From contig NC_050096.1 in NCBI RefSeq assembly GCF_902167145.1, forward strand, positions 196,804,566-196,868,565: a stretch of 64,000 nucleotides of DNA. Direction: 5' to 3'. Positions within the stretch are counted from its first letter, which is position 1. Each line of letters starts with the position of its first letter. Of this stretch, positions 21,417 to 33,563 are shown in pieces. The stretch comes from Zea mays (Eukaryota; Streptophyta; Magnoliopsida; Poales; Poaceae). The position numbers and the translations under genes were made by a program. The notes below the pieces were generated by a model. The model ran no database searches. It was given only the letters and a program-made list of their open reading frames with translations, and was not told where the DNA came from.

Positions 21417-23870
21417 TGAAAGTGCATTCATCCCTTCTGTGAGTTTTGGTGATTTGGATAACAACACATTTAAAAGACTAACAAGTTTGCTAAGTGTTGA
21501 ACAGGAAATTCAGTATGATGAACATACTTGAATAGTATATAATGACAGTGAACAAAGGTTCAACATAAGGTTAAATAACCAGTGAGACAATGCAAATGGA
21601 TACAATATGATCTCTATATTGGTTTGAATATATGGACAAGACCTAAGAAATCACTACATACATATGATCAGAATAGAGGATGAAGTGATTAAGAGGATTG
21701 GTCAAACCAAAGTGAATAAGATATGAGGAATCGTGAATTGGCTTGACCATATTACTATCAGTCCATATATGCTTTTATGAGAATCAAACTAGAGCTTGAT
21801 TGGTCTTAACAATTATATCTAAAAGACATTCAAGCAAGGTTCACAATATTGAAGAAATGATTCTCTCAATGGATGCTCAATATGATGTGACTCAAGAATG
21901 GCTTGATAGGGTGAAGATAGCAAGGAAAGGGCTTCGAGGAACTAAGCGAAGGTGAAGGCCAAGCGACGGCTTGTGGACCGAGGTACCATGGCTAAGGTGA
22001 AGAAGAGAGTACTTGCACTAAGTCGATGAACTAATCAGCTATGAAGAGTTATAACATGTTGATGCATCAGTACGGTGACTTGAAGCCATGATTTGAACTC
22101 ACATATGGTGATATGGTACAAGTCATAGGGTTTGATTTATGTTTGCTTCAAAAGGTGAGACAAAGATGTTTGTGATCCTTATGAAGCAACGCCATGGAGA
22201 AATCACACATGAGACACCAATGACTCAAGGAGTTTACTTAATTAATTTTATTTAATTTGAGTATAGGAATCGTCGTACTATAAAGGGGGATCCAAAAAGA
22301 AGGTAGGTGTTTGCCAAAGCTCAAGCCTCTATATTCAAAAGCTATTTTTTGAAAACCAAAAATCTCTTTAAAATTCTATGGTTGACCGTGGTTAGGTTTG
22401 AGAAACCTAGAGTGTTCTTGTTGAAAAGCAGCTGAACTTCTTAAACTGCAGCTGAGTTTTTCAGCTGAGCTGAACTTCAGCTGAGCTGAGCTTCTTCAGC
22501 TGCAGCTGAGCTTTTCAGCTGAGCTGAACTTCAGCTGAGTTGAGCTTTCTCAACTCCAGCTGAACTTCAACTTCAATCGGGGTCCAGGGCAAGTTCAACT
22601 GGGGTCCAGAGAGGTTCAACCGGGGTCCAGGGCAAGTTCAACCGGGGTCCAGAGAGGTTCAACCGGTGTCCAGGGAAAGTTCAGCCGGGGTATTTTCCCC
22701 GAACCTCACTGGTCAAAACCGGTTGAACCGGTCCTAGGGGAGGTTCAACCGGTGTCAGGGTCACCTGACCGGTCTGACCTCCTGACTGGCAGACTGACTG
22801 CCAGTCTGACCCCCAGGCGGTTGAACCGGCCCTAGGGGCGGTTCAATCGGTGTTAGGACCTGTTTTTGCAGTCTGACTTGCAGTCTGCCAGTCTGACTAG
22901 CAGACTGTCTGTCAGCCTGCCCTAGGTGGTTGAACCGGTCTTAGGGGCGGTTCAACCGGTCTTGGTCAACTTGACCAGTCTGCAGGTCAGTCTGCCAGCC
23001 AGTCTGACAGTTAGACAGTCAGACAGTCTACCTGACCTGCCAGGGGCGGTTCAACCGCCCTAGGGGGCGGTTCAACCGGTCTCAGACAGAAAAATCTGCC
23101 CAACGGCTAGTTTTGAGCTCCACCTATATATACTCACTCCTACCTCTCACCCCATAGCAGTGAGCACGATTTGAACTCCATTTCTAACCCAAGAAACATC
23201 TTCCTCTCTCTCACACACATCTCTTGCCTCTCCCATTTCAAATCTTTGGAGAGAAATCTTTGAGTGAGCTTGAGAGCTGCGGTTTGTGTGCTCCATCTCT
23301 AAATCTCTCTTGCTCTTCTTCATTCGAGCTTTGGTACTACATCGAGTTCTTTGTGGATTCATTACTCTTGGAGCTTCTAGCTCCTAGACGACTAGATGTC
23401 TCTTGTGAGTCTCCAAATCTTGTGGAAGACCTCAAGAAAGTTTGTATTACCCGCTCGTTTGAGCAAAGATTAGTTTGTGAGCTTGACCTTTGTGGTCGGC
23501 AAAGGGAGGATTAGGGTTGAAAGAGACCCAGCTCTTTGTGGGCGCCTCAACGAGGAAGTAGGGCACCTTGGTGGTGTGACCGAACCTCGGGATAAATCTT
23601 GTGTCTCTTGTGATCTTGTTTATTGTGCTTATTTGTGTTCTTCGTTCTCTCACCATTCCGTGAAAGATTTGTTTATATCTTTTTGGTGTGTGGATTTTGA
23701 GAAGTGCCCTTCTCAGATCTACTACTTTGAACCCTGTGGATCATTTAGAACATCTCATTTCCAAAGTTAACTGGGTGAATTTCGAGATCAATTCAGTTTT
23801 ACCCAGTTTGCTTCTAGTTTTTGTTGAAAAAGTTTTAACTTGCCTATTCACCCCCTCTAGGCAACTTTCA
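21417..23870 (+). repeat. 5' LTR of element E (2454 bp)
   Basis: It starts tgaaagtgcattcatccc and ends aggcaactttca just before the primer site. A TATA box (ctatatatac, 23124-23133) is followed by a C/T-rich stretch. Upstream of it lie the repeat blocks at 22430-23085. The 71 to 97 codon frames at 23147-23888 recur in the 3' LTR and overlap the leader, and none has a recognisable domain. Confidence 0.96.
22430..23085. repeat. Repeat and palindrome block in E LTR
   Basis: Three kinds of repeat adjoin. First, cagctgag/ttcagctgagctgaac words (about 22430-22575). Second, six roughly 20 bp units of ggttcaac(c/t)gg plus gtccag (about 22577-22690). Third, inverted repeats pairing ggttgaacc with ggttcaacc across a ctagggg centre (about 22716-22757, 22812-22853, 22927-22963 and 23041-23080), interleaved with gcagtctgac words. 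The 3' LTR copy is at about 32120-32776. Confidence 0.9.
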
Positions 23871-23872
23871 AT

Positions 23873-23884
23873 TGGTATCAGAGC
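23873..23884 (+). other. Primer-binding site of E (initiator tRNA-Met)
   Basis: The sequence tggtatcagagc begins two bases after the LTR end at 23870, the same primer and spacing as in C and, on the other strand, D. Confidence 0.94.
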
Positions 23885-23924
23885 CTAATCCTCGTTCTAA
23901 CGCTTAACCGCGTGAGGAAAGATC

Positions 23925-25522
23925 ATGTCGGGGGGACTAAGAAACGAAAGTGCTTCTAAGCTTGAAAAAGTTGAGGTTGCCTTGACTTCATCTTTTGGTG
24001 CAGATGTTGATCCTAGGGCAATAGACCTTGCCATGAGAATCGCCGAAAGGATGTTCCTCAAAATGAAGGAAGATGAGGCGAAGAACATTATTGAAGAAGA
24101 AGAAAATGATCGATGGAGACCAAACGACGAATCCACCTCTTCACAAGGTTTGTCTTTCAAATCCACTTCTCATATGTGCTTTGTTGCTAATGAGAGTGAC
24201 AGTGAAAGCGAAAGTGAGGATGAGGAGGAGCAAGAAAGTGATAGTGAAGATGAGGACGATCTTCAACAATTCTTCGCTCAGCTAAGCAAGAAACATCGGA
24301 TGAGCTTGCTCAAACTCATGAAAAGAGCGGAAGAACAAAAAGAAATGCTTCATAAGCAAGAAGACTTCCTCATCAGAACAATCGAAGACTTAGAGAAGTT
24401 GACCAAAGAGCATGAGAAGCTAAAGTGCTCTCATGATGATTTGGTCCAAAGGTATGAAAAGATTTCAATTGAGCAAACTAGTACTTCAAATGCTTTATCT
24501 TGCGTTGCTCAATTAGAAAAAGAAAATACTATGCTCAAGAACACGATAGAAAAGCTAAACATTGAAAATCTAGCTTTGCAAGAAAAACATGATATGCTTG
24601 TGTGCTCTCATAATAAATTTATGGATTCACATATCTGTTAGAAATGGCTCATGAGGTTGTGTTAACTAATTTGAAATCATACCAACCTCACATATGCACA
24701 TGTACTCAAATAGAAACTATATTATCATGTGCTAACAAATGTTGCTCTCAAGAAAGCCAATCTTCCATTGAGCTAGAATTTTCAGGAACAAGTAATGTTT
24801 CCTATGCAAAAGAAAACAATGAGCTCAAGGAAGAAAATGAGAGGCTAAGAAGGAGCTTGATTCAATTGAAGGGAAAGTGTCATGCTCAACTTTCTCACGA
24901 TAACCGTGATAACATGGTGAAAAAGCTTGAGAAGGGGACAATCGTAGCATGCACAAACCCCCTTCAAAAGAATGCTAAGTTCCCCAAGAAAGGCATGAGC
25001 AAACATCAAGAGAAGAAAGCCAAAGCTCATGACAAGTGCCTCAACCACACCTCCACATGCTCCACACAAGGTAACAAACAAGCCACTTTTCCAAATAAGA
25101 GAAGATGCACTAGAAAGTGTTATCAATGTCATGAGAAGGGACATGAGATTAAGTCATGTCCCTACATAAAAGATAGTGGCTTAACTTTGGAAAGAAAGAG
25201 GCTCACTAATCATGTAGCAAACAAGAAGCAAGGCAAGAAGGAGTCTTGCAAAATTAAAAATCATATTTGCTACACTTGCCGAAGAAAGGGACACCTTTGC
25301 AAGGATTGTCCAATGAGTAAGTATCCTAAGCCTACCATATCAATTCATTCATATTTGCTTAGGAGACCCAAAAATGACACTTGTGCTAGAAAGGTAATTA
25401 GTTCACCTAAAACTAGCACAAAGGCCATTTGGGTGCCTAAGTACTTATTAGCTAACCTTGGTGGACCCATCCAAAAATGGGTACCAATTAATAAGTTTTG
25501 CAGGTACCCAGAGATGATATGA
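23925..25522 (+). pseudogene. gag: Sirevirus-type gag, element E, N-terminally short, one frameshift
   Basis: The ATG at 23925 opens a frame without the UBN2-like N-terminal domain seen in C and D. It begins with a short helix, then a very acidic stretch (SESESEDEEEQESDSEDEDD, about residues 85-104) and a long coiled coil. A shift near 24633 ends the frame at 24641, and the coiled coil continues in another frame from 24644. Two CCHC knuckles follow: CYQCHEKGHEIKSC and CYTCRRKGHLCKDC. The end, IWVPKYLL then KWVPINK, is the motif that precedes protease in autonomous relatives. Here a TGA at 25520-25522 ends it and no pol follows. The product would package RNA; the single shift may be an error or a recent lesion. 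Confidence 0.82.
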
Positions 25523-28500
25523 AGCTTTGGGGTGCTTGAGCGGTTTAACTCAATTCTTATCTCAAGCTATCAATCTTACATTGTCTATCCTTTAAGATTG
25601 ACCCAAAGATGAATTGAGTTGTTATATCACTAACTTCATATTCATCTCTAGCAAGAACTTGTGTTGTAGGGAATAAAGATTAACCTTTGTGGGAATCAAG
25701 CAAAAGGCCTACAACCAAGTGATATCCAAAGGATGGTAACAATTAATTCTTAAGTGCACATTGCTTTTAATTGGTATATTCCTTTGTGTCTTTTGTAGCC
25801 ACATAGGAAAAATGAAGCACTTGAGAATGAACTTAAAAGGTTTTACCTTGCTTTGGAAAGGATCTAATTATATGGTAGATTGCAAGTTCATATTTTTATA
25901 TTGTGACAATCTACATGCTTTAAATTGATTGTATGTATCTTGTGGCATATTTCAAGTTAATCATCATATTATTGCCATGACCTAGACATAAAGAGTATTA
26001 TCCCATGTTCTTAAATGAATAGAGTGCTAAGTAAGAAATTCAAATTCTCAAAGCACTTAGCAAAAGGGAATTCTCTATATGACTAGAGTTGTGAGACTAA
26101 TGTTTCTATCTAAGTGTTTATGTAGTCTCACAACATGAGAATGTGTTTCTCAAATGGAGTGTGCCATTCAACATTCAAAGAAGATCAAACCAATACTATG
26201 TGATGTATTCATTCTCGTTTAAATTGGTTTTGAGTCTTCTACATTAATCACTCACCATGCTATGAATTAAACTTGCCATGTAAACTTAATTAAATAATCA
26301 TGCTTTGTTCACCTTGTTTAATTTTGGTGTTATGCATAATGCTTGTAAGGGCAATTTAGTTCATATCATGAGGTTTCCTTATTTTAGTAACCTTTTTGTC
26401 ATTCATATACTAGAGGTTTCTAAATAGGAAACTATTGTTTGTGTTTCTAATGCAATCTCTTTTAAGCCATTTCATGGAAATTCATAAGTAGAGATTGTGC
26501 TCTTTCATTTGGTAAAATCACAAGCATTAAAGGTTAATCTTCACCTAAAAGAAAGGTTAGGAATGCTCAAGGCAAAGGTATGGAACTAGTTGTTTCATTT
26601 GGTATGTGACCAATAATAGTTCCTTTCAAGTGGCATTCTTTCAATCGGTAATAATCTATTTTATGGAAAGAAATGTCAATATGAAAGTTAAATTCTTTTT
26701 GGCTTAAATTTGTAAATTGGTGCATATTATTAATTCACTCATCCATGTGCATTAATTTAAAAGGAATTTAATTTATGCCTTTATGCCTCATAAATGATGA
26801 TTTGTTTGCCATTCATATATAGATATCATCATTCATTAAATACTTCCTTGTACTACTAATACCTCTTTTCAAAGTGTTTTATCGACTAGTTTTAAAAGGA
26901 AAAGAGATAACAAAGAAGGAAGTCTCCACAAATGATGAAAAGAAGAATACTAAGGTGACACCACCACAGATAGTAAGATCTATCAAATTGGTATAACAAA
27001 TGGTACGTTCTATATGACGGTAAGTATTCTTAGGCATAAGTTAATTCATTGCAAATTTGTCATGCCTTGACCATGCTATGTAATGTACTCCTCATGAGAC
27101 TCTTAACTGAATTGAAAGTGCATGTGGTAAGTCATTCAAATACTTGATGCACATATCTAGTGGGAGAACATTATATATCTTGTGTCATAGAGAATAAGTT
27201 TCACTTGAGTAAGCTATACTAAGACAATCCAAAATGGTAAATTTGTATCTCATTCATATGGATTGTAATCTTTGTTTTCTAAATAGCTACTCTTGATGCA
27301 GTTTAAAATTCCCTTATCGTTAATTCTAAAAGTGCATAAGAATCTTTTTGTTAATATTCATCACATACATATGCACTAACATGGATATGATTTTTAAACT
27401 GTAAAAGGTACAATTAGTGATCCATACTCTCTAAATTTGGAAACCCACATGTTGATATCTTAGAAATCTACTTCAGTCAGTATCCATATGCTTCACTTTG
27501 AATTGGATCACTAAGTTGTAAATTCCATGCATAACTTGTCTCTATGATATGAATGCTTGTGCGACTAACCTTGATAAGCTAGGTGCACCCAAGGTCAAGC
27601 TAGGTTCATCATCAAGAAGGCAACACAATGATGTATAAAGAAAAGGAGAAAAGGCTCATATTCTTAACTCTAGCTTTTATCTGTGTGATTAAATATTGAC
27701 TTGAAACCATGTAAGATGGTTGTCAAGTATATGTGGGTGCCTACACAAAGAGAAAGGCCACAATAAGGATTGTGTGGGTACTCAATGCTCTTACTACTAA
27801 TCTCAAAGGACCCAATTCAAATTGGGTACCAAGATATGAGGCTTAAACTTGTTTTGCAGGATCACCCCTTCAATGGATCAAGTTGGGTGCTCGATAATGA
27901 ATGTATAAATCATCTTTGGAGATAGTAGCAAGGGTGGTAACAACTGAATCTCAAGTGCAAATTATTTTCAAATCTTATCTCTTTTGTGACTTGTGTGGCC
28001 ACTAAGGGAAAAGAAGCACTTGAGGATATACATCAGTTGTTGATTATGAAATAAAGGTCTAATTGGAAGTTGAATGAATATTATCATATGGTGAACAATC
28101 CAAAATTATGTGACGTATTCTCTATCTAGTTAATTTGGATTTGATTCTTCTATATAAGACACTCACCATAATATGGATTAAGTCAGCCCTTTAGACTTCA
28201 TTGAACAACCATGCATATTATCCATGTCATTCAAAATATATTGTGCATGAGGGCTCAAGGGAAATTTAGTCCATGTTATGAGGTTTCTCTATTTTAGCAA
28301 CTCGCTTGGGTTGCTAAATAAGAAACTAGTACTTGTGCTACTAATGCCATCTCTTGTGTTGAGTTTATCCATAGAAAATCTATGTTAAGAGATGGTGCTT
28401 GTTTTAAATTGGATAAATCACAAGCTTAAAGGATACTATTCAACTAATGTATGAAGAAGTTGATAAGAGGCCAAGGTATGAAAACTTCCTCACCTTCAGT

Positions 28501-31108
28501 TGTTTTAGTATTCTATCCTCAGTGGGATGTACCATAGTATAGGTTAAATTCCTTGCAATATAAAATGTTCAATAGTGCATATAACTTTGACATCAACTAT
28601 ATGTGTGCACTAATTTAAAGGAATTTAGTCTATCCTTTTTGGGTTTCAAGAATGATGATTCATTTTCCATCCACATATAAGGATTATCATTTGTGAAACC
28701 CTCCCTTGTGTTTCTAATGCTCTCTTTTCTAAGTGTTTTAACAAGGTCTTCCCAAGTTCTTTGAAGATGAATTCAAAATCTACAAATATAAGAGTCTTGG
28801 TTCTTTCAATCATTGAGTTTCAATAGGTCTCATATCAAGTATGATCGAATCAAGAAAAGATGAAAGAAGTTCAAGATCACTTGGTTGGATGAAATCGTAA
28901 AGAGAAAAGAGATCACAGTGATTCAAGAAGGGAGTTATTTTTTTGTTTTTTTGTCAACCAAATAATGAAGATGTAGTGACATATTTATATGATATCCTTT
29001 ATTACGAGGTTTGAGATTTATATCAGCATGCTTTACCCTTCAGGATTTCAATTGATATACTTTCAGTTCTTAAACTTTCAATTGGTTTATTTTCATCATC
29101 TATGAAGGCATGTTATGTTCAACCAAGATATAGTGCAAACATCTTCTTCAACCTCGATTGTTGATGTGCATAAATATACTTTGTGTACTCTTGCAAGCAC
29201 AAATTGAGGGAGAGTTTAGCCTATATCTTGTGAGACTAATGATTTCTTTCAAGTTCATGTTGTGTAGTCTCACACCCTGGAGAACATCAAACGAGGATGA
29301 ATGGTTCCATAGAAATGAAAATGAGTTTCTCTTGATCGTGTGAAGAGGATAAGTTTCTCTTTGAAATGTCAAGCCTATCAAAAGCTAAGATGGAAATTCA
29401 TGATTATAATGGAGACCATGTGGCGTAGAACAAAGGTGTGTCACTCCATGAATTATTGTATTACATTTGTGTATCTAGGCTCTTACATGCTAGTGTATGC
29501 ATGTATATGCAATATCTTAAGTCACATCATAAGGTTGCACTTGTGGTGACGATTAAAGAATCTCTAGATATTTGATTAGTACCTCTTGTGGTGATATCAT
29601 AAGTTAGTCTTAAGTCATCTTAGTGAGGTATGAGTCAAACATGCTAACTTATCAAGAATCTTGGCTTAAAATATTGCATATCATGTCTATTAGTATACCT
29701 TTTGATTATGAGTAATTCCTTAAATTGGTGCAATTTCATATTTTCATACTTTATTTGTACCAAGGTTCAAATTATAGAACTTAATTCTCTGACCTCACAA
29801 GTCAAAGTGCATAAGCTAAACAAGTATTCATCACTTGTATGCACACATTTAGGGGGAGAATAGTCTATAATTTGAATCTTTGAGACTAACTTCATTTCCA
29901 AGTCTATTATGTGTGTAGTCTCGAATTAGAAAGGAATCTTCGGGCAAAGACAATCGCTTCCACTGCAAATTTTGATGGGTATCAAAGATTCTTTGCTTCA
30001 ATAAATGTATCTTTTATACATTTCATAAGGGAATGAGTTTCTCTTTTATATGCTACTCCAACATCATCTAAAATTGGTAAACATGTATCACATCCTTTTG
30101 GATTGCAAATGTCTAAAGTAGCATAGCTTATAAATTCTCCTGTCTAGAACTTAATTGATTAAATAGTGCACATGTTTCTTATGATTGCATGATTATGTTC
30201 AATTGATACTCCTTTTATGCCAATGGTACTTTAAATTGCAAATAAGTACTTTCAACGGATATCAATTGAATTCATATATATGTGTGCACTAAAACTTGAG
30301 GAGAACTTAGTGTAATATGCTATTAGTGATCTGCTTATCTATCAAATTGTATCTATTGGTGTTTTTCAATTGATATTTTTCATACATGATCACTAGTTGC
30401 ATAATCCATACTTGTGCAATTTTCATGTTACCTCTTGTTGTGATAAGAAAATGCTAGGTGACATCTAGACTCTAGGTATCAAGTTTCACCTTCGATTTAG
30501 TATGACAATCTTCATTTGATATCTTGGACTTATGTCACAACTATACCAACAAGAGCGTGCAAATGAATTCAAAATCCAACACAAGTTTGGAACACCCCTC
30601 CTTGAAAAGGTAAAACACAAAGGTACATCACTTCATGTCACTTCTACATTACTTTTTTGTCATCTAAGGATCCTTTTCATGATAGTGTGTTCACATCTTG
30701 CTTAAATCATAATTTCTACCCTTTATATTCTTTGTATCCTTTTTGGAGATTTATGATAAAGGGGGAGAAATTTTGCATTAAAGATTATCTTTATTTTTGA
30801 AAAGGGGAGAAATAATTAACAAAAGTGGGAATCATAAGAAAAACATAAGATGTAGAAAGTTGATGAGTGCATACTATGTCATGAGCATCGCGTTTATTTT
30901 ATGACACACTGCACCCTATGAATAGTATGATATAAGTTGTCTCCATACTTTGACCAAATATGTGCTTTTGGCATTTGAGTACAAAATTGGTATTTTCTGA
31001 AATGCACATATTTAGGGGGAGAAATTATATCATAGGATTCAAATCTTATTTATCAAATCTTATGTAAGCTTTAAATGTGTTGTCATCAATCACCAAAAAG
31101 GGGGAGAT
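25523..31108 (+). other. Long noncoding region of E in the place of pol
   Basis: 5.6 kb of AT-rich sequence without any frame longer than about 80 codons. Two stretches, about 25690-26880 and 27930-28740, are diverged copies of each other: shared landmarks are ggtaacaa near 25735 and 27935, atgaggttt near 26368 and 28278, and aatgatgatt near 26792 and 28651. A decayed gag-protease junction lies between them (27808-27913). Purine runs gggggag occur near 29852, 30761, 31014 and finally 31099-31108 beside the LTR, the Sirevirus pattern. The ORFs at 29148-29549 have no recognisable content. Confidence 0.75.
27808..27913 (+). pseudogene. Relic of gag end and protease start in E
   Basis: In one frame GPNSNWVP is encoded at about 27808-27831. 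In the frame from 27869 the residues read FNGSSWVLDNECINHLW before two stops. In D the same place reads [14 protein letters not shown], with the catalytic D-S-G. Here D-S-G has become D-N-E, so the protease is dead, and nothing of integrase or RT can be followed afterwards. The relic suggests that the E ancestor once had pol. Confidence 0.65.
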
Positions 31109-33563
31109 TGAAAGTGCATTCATCCCTTCTGTGAGTTTTGGTGATTTGGATAACAACACATTTAAAAGACTAACAAGTTTGCTAAGTGTTGAACAGGAAA
31201 TTCAGTATGATGAACATACTTGAATAGTATATAATGACAGTGAACAAAGGTTCAACATAAGGTTAAATAACCAGTGAGACAATGCAAATGGATACAATAT
31301 GATCTCTATATTGGTTTGAATATATGGACAAGACCTAAGAAATCACTACATACATATGATCAGAATAGAGGATGAAGTGATTAAGAGGATTGGTCAAACC
31401 AAAGTGAATAAGATATGAGGAATCGTGAATTGGCTTGACCATATTACTATCAGTCCATATATGCTTCTATGAGAATCAAACTAGAGCTTGATTGGTCTTA
31501 ACAATTATATCTAAAAGACATTCAAGCAAGGTTCACAATATTGAAGAAATGATTCTCTCAATGGATGCTCAATATGATGTGACTCAAGAATGGCTTGATA
31601 GGGTGAAGATAGCAAGGAAAGGGCTTCGAGGAACTAAGCGAAGGTGAAGGCCAAGCGATGGCTTGTGGACCGAGGTACCATGGCTAAGGTGAAGAAGAGA
31701 GTACTTGCACTAAGTCGATGAACTAATCAGCTATGAAGAGTTATAACATGTTGATGCATCAGTACGGTGACTTGAAGCCATGATTTGAACTCACATATGG
31801 TGATATGGTACAAGTCACAGGGTTTGATTTATGTTTCTTCAAAAGGTGAGACAAAGATGTTTGTGATCCTTATGAAGCAACGCCATGGAGAAATCACACA
31901 TGAGACGCCAATGACTCAAGGAGTTTACTTAATTAATTTTATTTAATTTGAGTATAGGAATCGTCGTACTATAAAGGGGGATCCAAAAAGAAGGTAGGTG
32001 TTTGCCAAAGCTCAAGCCTCTATATTCAAAAGCTATTTTTTGAAAACCAAAAATCTCTTTAAAATTCTATGGTTGACCGTGGTTAGGTTTGAGAAACCTA
32101 GAGTGTTCTTGTTGAAAAGCAACTGAACTTCTTAAACTGCAGCTGAGTTTTTCAGCTGAGCTGAACTTCAGCTGAGCTGAGCTTCTTCAGCTGCAGCTGA
32201 GCTTTTCAGCTGAGCTGAACTTCAGCTGAGTTGAGCTTTCTCAACTCCAGCTGAACTTCAACTTCAACCGGGGTCCAGGGCAAGTTCAACTGGGGTCCAG
32301 AGAGGTTCAACCGGGGTCCAGGGCAAGTTCAACCGGGGTCCAGAGAGGTTCAACCGGTGTCCAGGGAAAGTTCAGTCGGGGTATTTTCCCCGAACCTCAC
32401 TGGTCAAAACCGGTTGAACCGGTCCTATGGGAGGTTCAACCGGTGTCAGGGTCACCTGACCGGTCTGACCTCCTGACTGGCAGACTGACTGCCAGTCTGA
32501 CCCCCAGGCGGTTGAACCGGCCCTAGGGGCGGTTCAACCGGTGTTAGGACCTGTTTTTGCAGTCTGACTTGCAGTCTGCCAGTCTGACTGGCAGACTGTC
32601 TGTCAGCCTGCCCTAGGTGGTTGAACCGGTCTTAGGGGCGGTTCAACCGGTCTTGGTCAACTTGACCAGTCTGCAGGTCAGTCTGCAAGTCAGTCTGACA
32701 GTCAGACAGTCAGACAGTCTACCTGACCTGCCAGGGGCGGTTCAACCGCCCTAGGGGGCGGTTCAACCGGTCTCAGACAGAAAAATCTGCCCAACGGCTA
32801 GTTTTGAGCTCCACCTATATATACTCACTCCTACCTCTCACCCCATAGCAGTGAGCACGATTTGAACTCCATTTCTAACCCAAGAAATATCTCCCTCTCT
32901 CTCACACACATCTCTTGCCTCTCCCATTTCAAATCTTTGGAGAGAAATCTTTGAGTGAGCTTGAGAGCTGCGGTTTTTGTGCTCCATCTCTAAATCTCTC
33001 TTGCTCTTCTTCATTCGAGCTTTGGTACTACATCGAGTTCTTTGTGGATTCATTACTCTTGGAGCTTCTAGCTCCTAGACGACTAGGTGTCTCTTGTGAG
33101 TCTCCAAATCTTGTGGAAGACCACAAGAAAGTTTGTATTACCCGCTCGTTTGAGCAAAGATTAGTTTGTGAGCTTGACCTTTGTGGTCGGCAAAGGGAGG
33201 ATTAGGGTTGAAAGAGACCCAGCTCTTTGTGGGCGCCTCAACGAGGAAGTAGGGCACTTTGGTGGTGTGACCGAACCTCGGGATAAATCTTGTGTCTCTT
33301 GTGATCTTGTTTATTGTGCTTATTTGTGTTCTTCGTTCTCTCACCATTCCGTGAAAGATTTGTTTATATCTTTTTGGTGTGTGGATTTTGAGAAGTGCCC
33401 TTCTCAGATCTACTACTTTGAACCCTGTGGATCATTTAGAACATCTCATTTCCAAAGTTAACTGGGTGAATTTCGATATCAATTCAGTTTTACCCAGTTT
33501 GCTTCTAGTTTTTGTTGAAAAAGTTTTAACTTGCCTATTCACCCCCCCTCTAGGCAACTTTCA
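31109..33563 (+). repeat. 3' LTR of element E (2455 bp)
   Basis: It begins tgaaagtgca right after the polypurine tract aaaaagggggagat (31095-31108) and ends caactttca at 33563. Nearly identical to 21417-23870. Differences include single substitutions in the ggttcaac block, a missing base in atgtttcttc near 31837 and one extra C in the final C run. Confidence 0.96.

Larger units (their letters stand above)
21417..33563 (+). mobile_element. Element E: large pol-less Sirevirus inserted in D
   Basis: A complete 12.1 kb element with 2454 and 2455 bp LTRs (tgaaagtgca... to ...caactttca), a primer-binding site, gag, a long noncoding region and a polypurine tract. It is flanked by a perfect duplication cctta (21412-21416 and 33564-33568), and its host D resumes in RNase H. 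I counted about 20 differences between its LTRs, about 0.8 percent, making it the younger of the two. No integrase or RT is encoded, so any movement must have used proteins supplied by a relative. Confidence 0.95.

Noticed and set aside
23147..23888. A set of 66 to 97 codon frames upstream of E gag
   Set aside because: They lie in the LTR/leader, occur again at 32838-33591, and overlap one another on both strands; probably noncoding leader.
24845..25144. Minus-strand 99 codon frame
   Set aside because: It is the shadow of the gag coiled coil and knuckle region of E.
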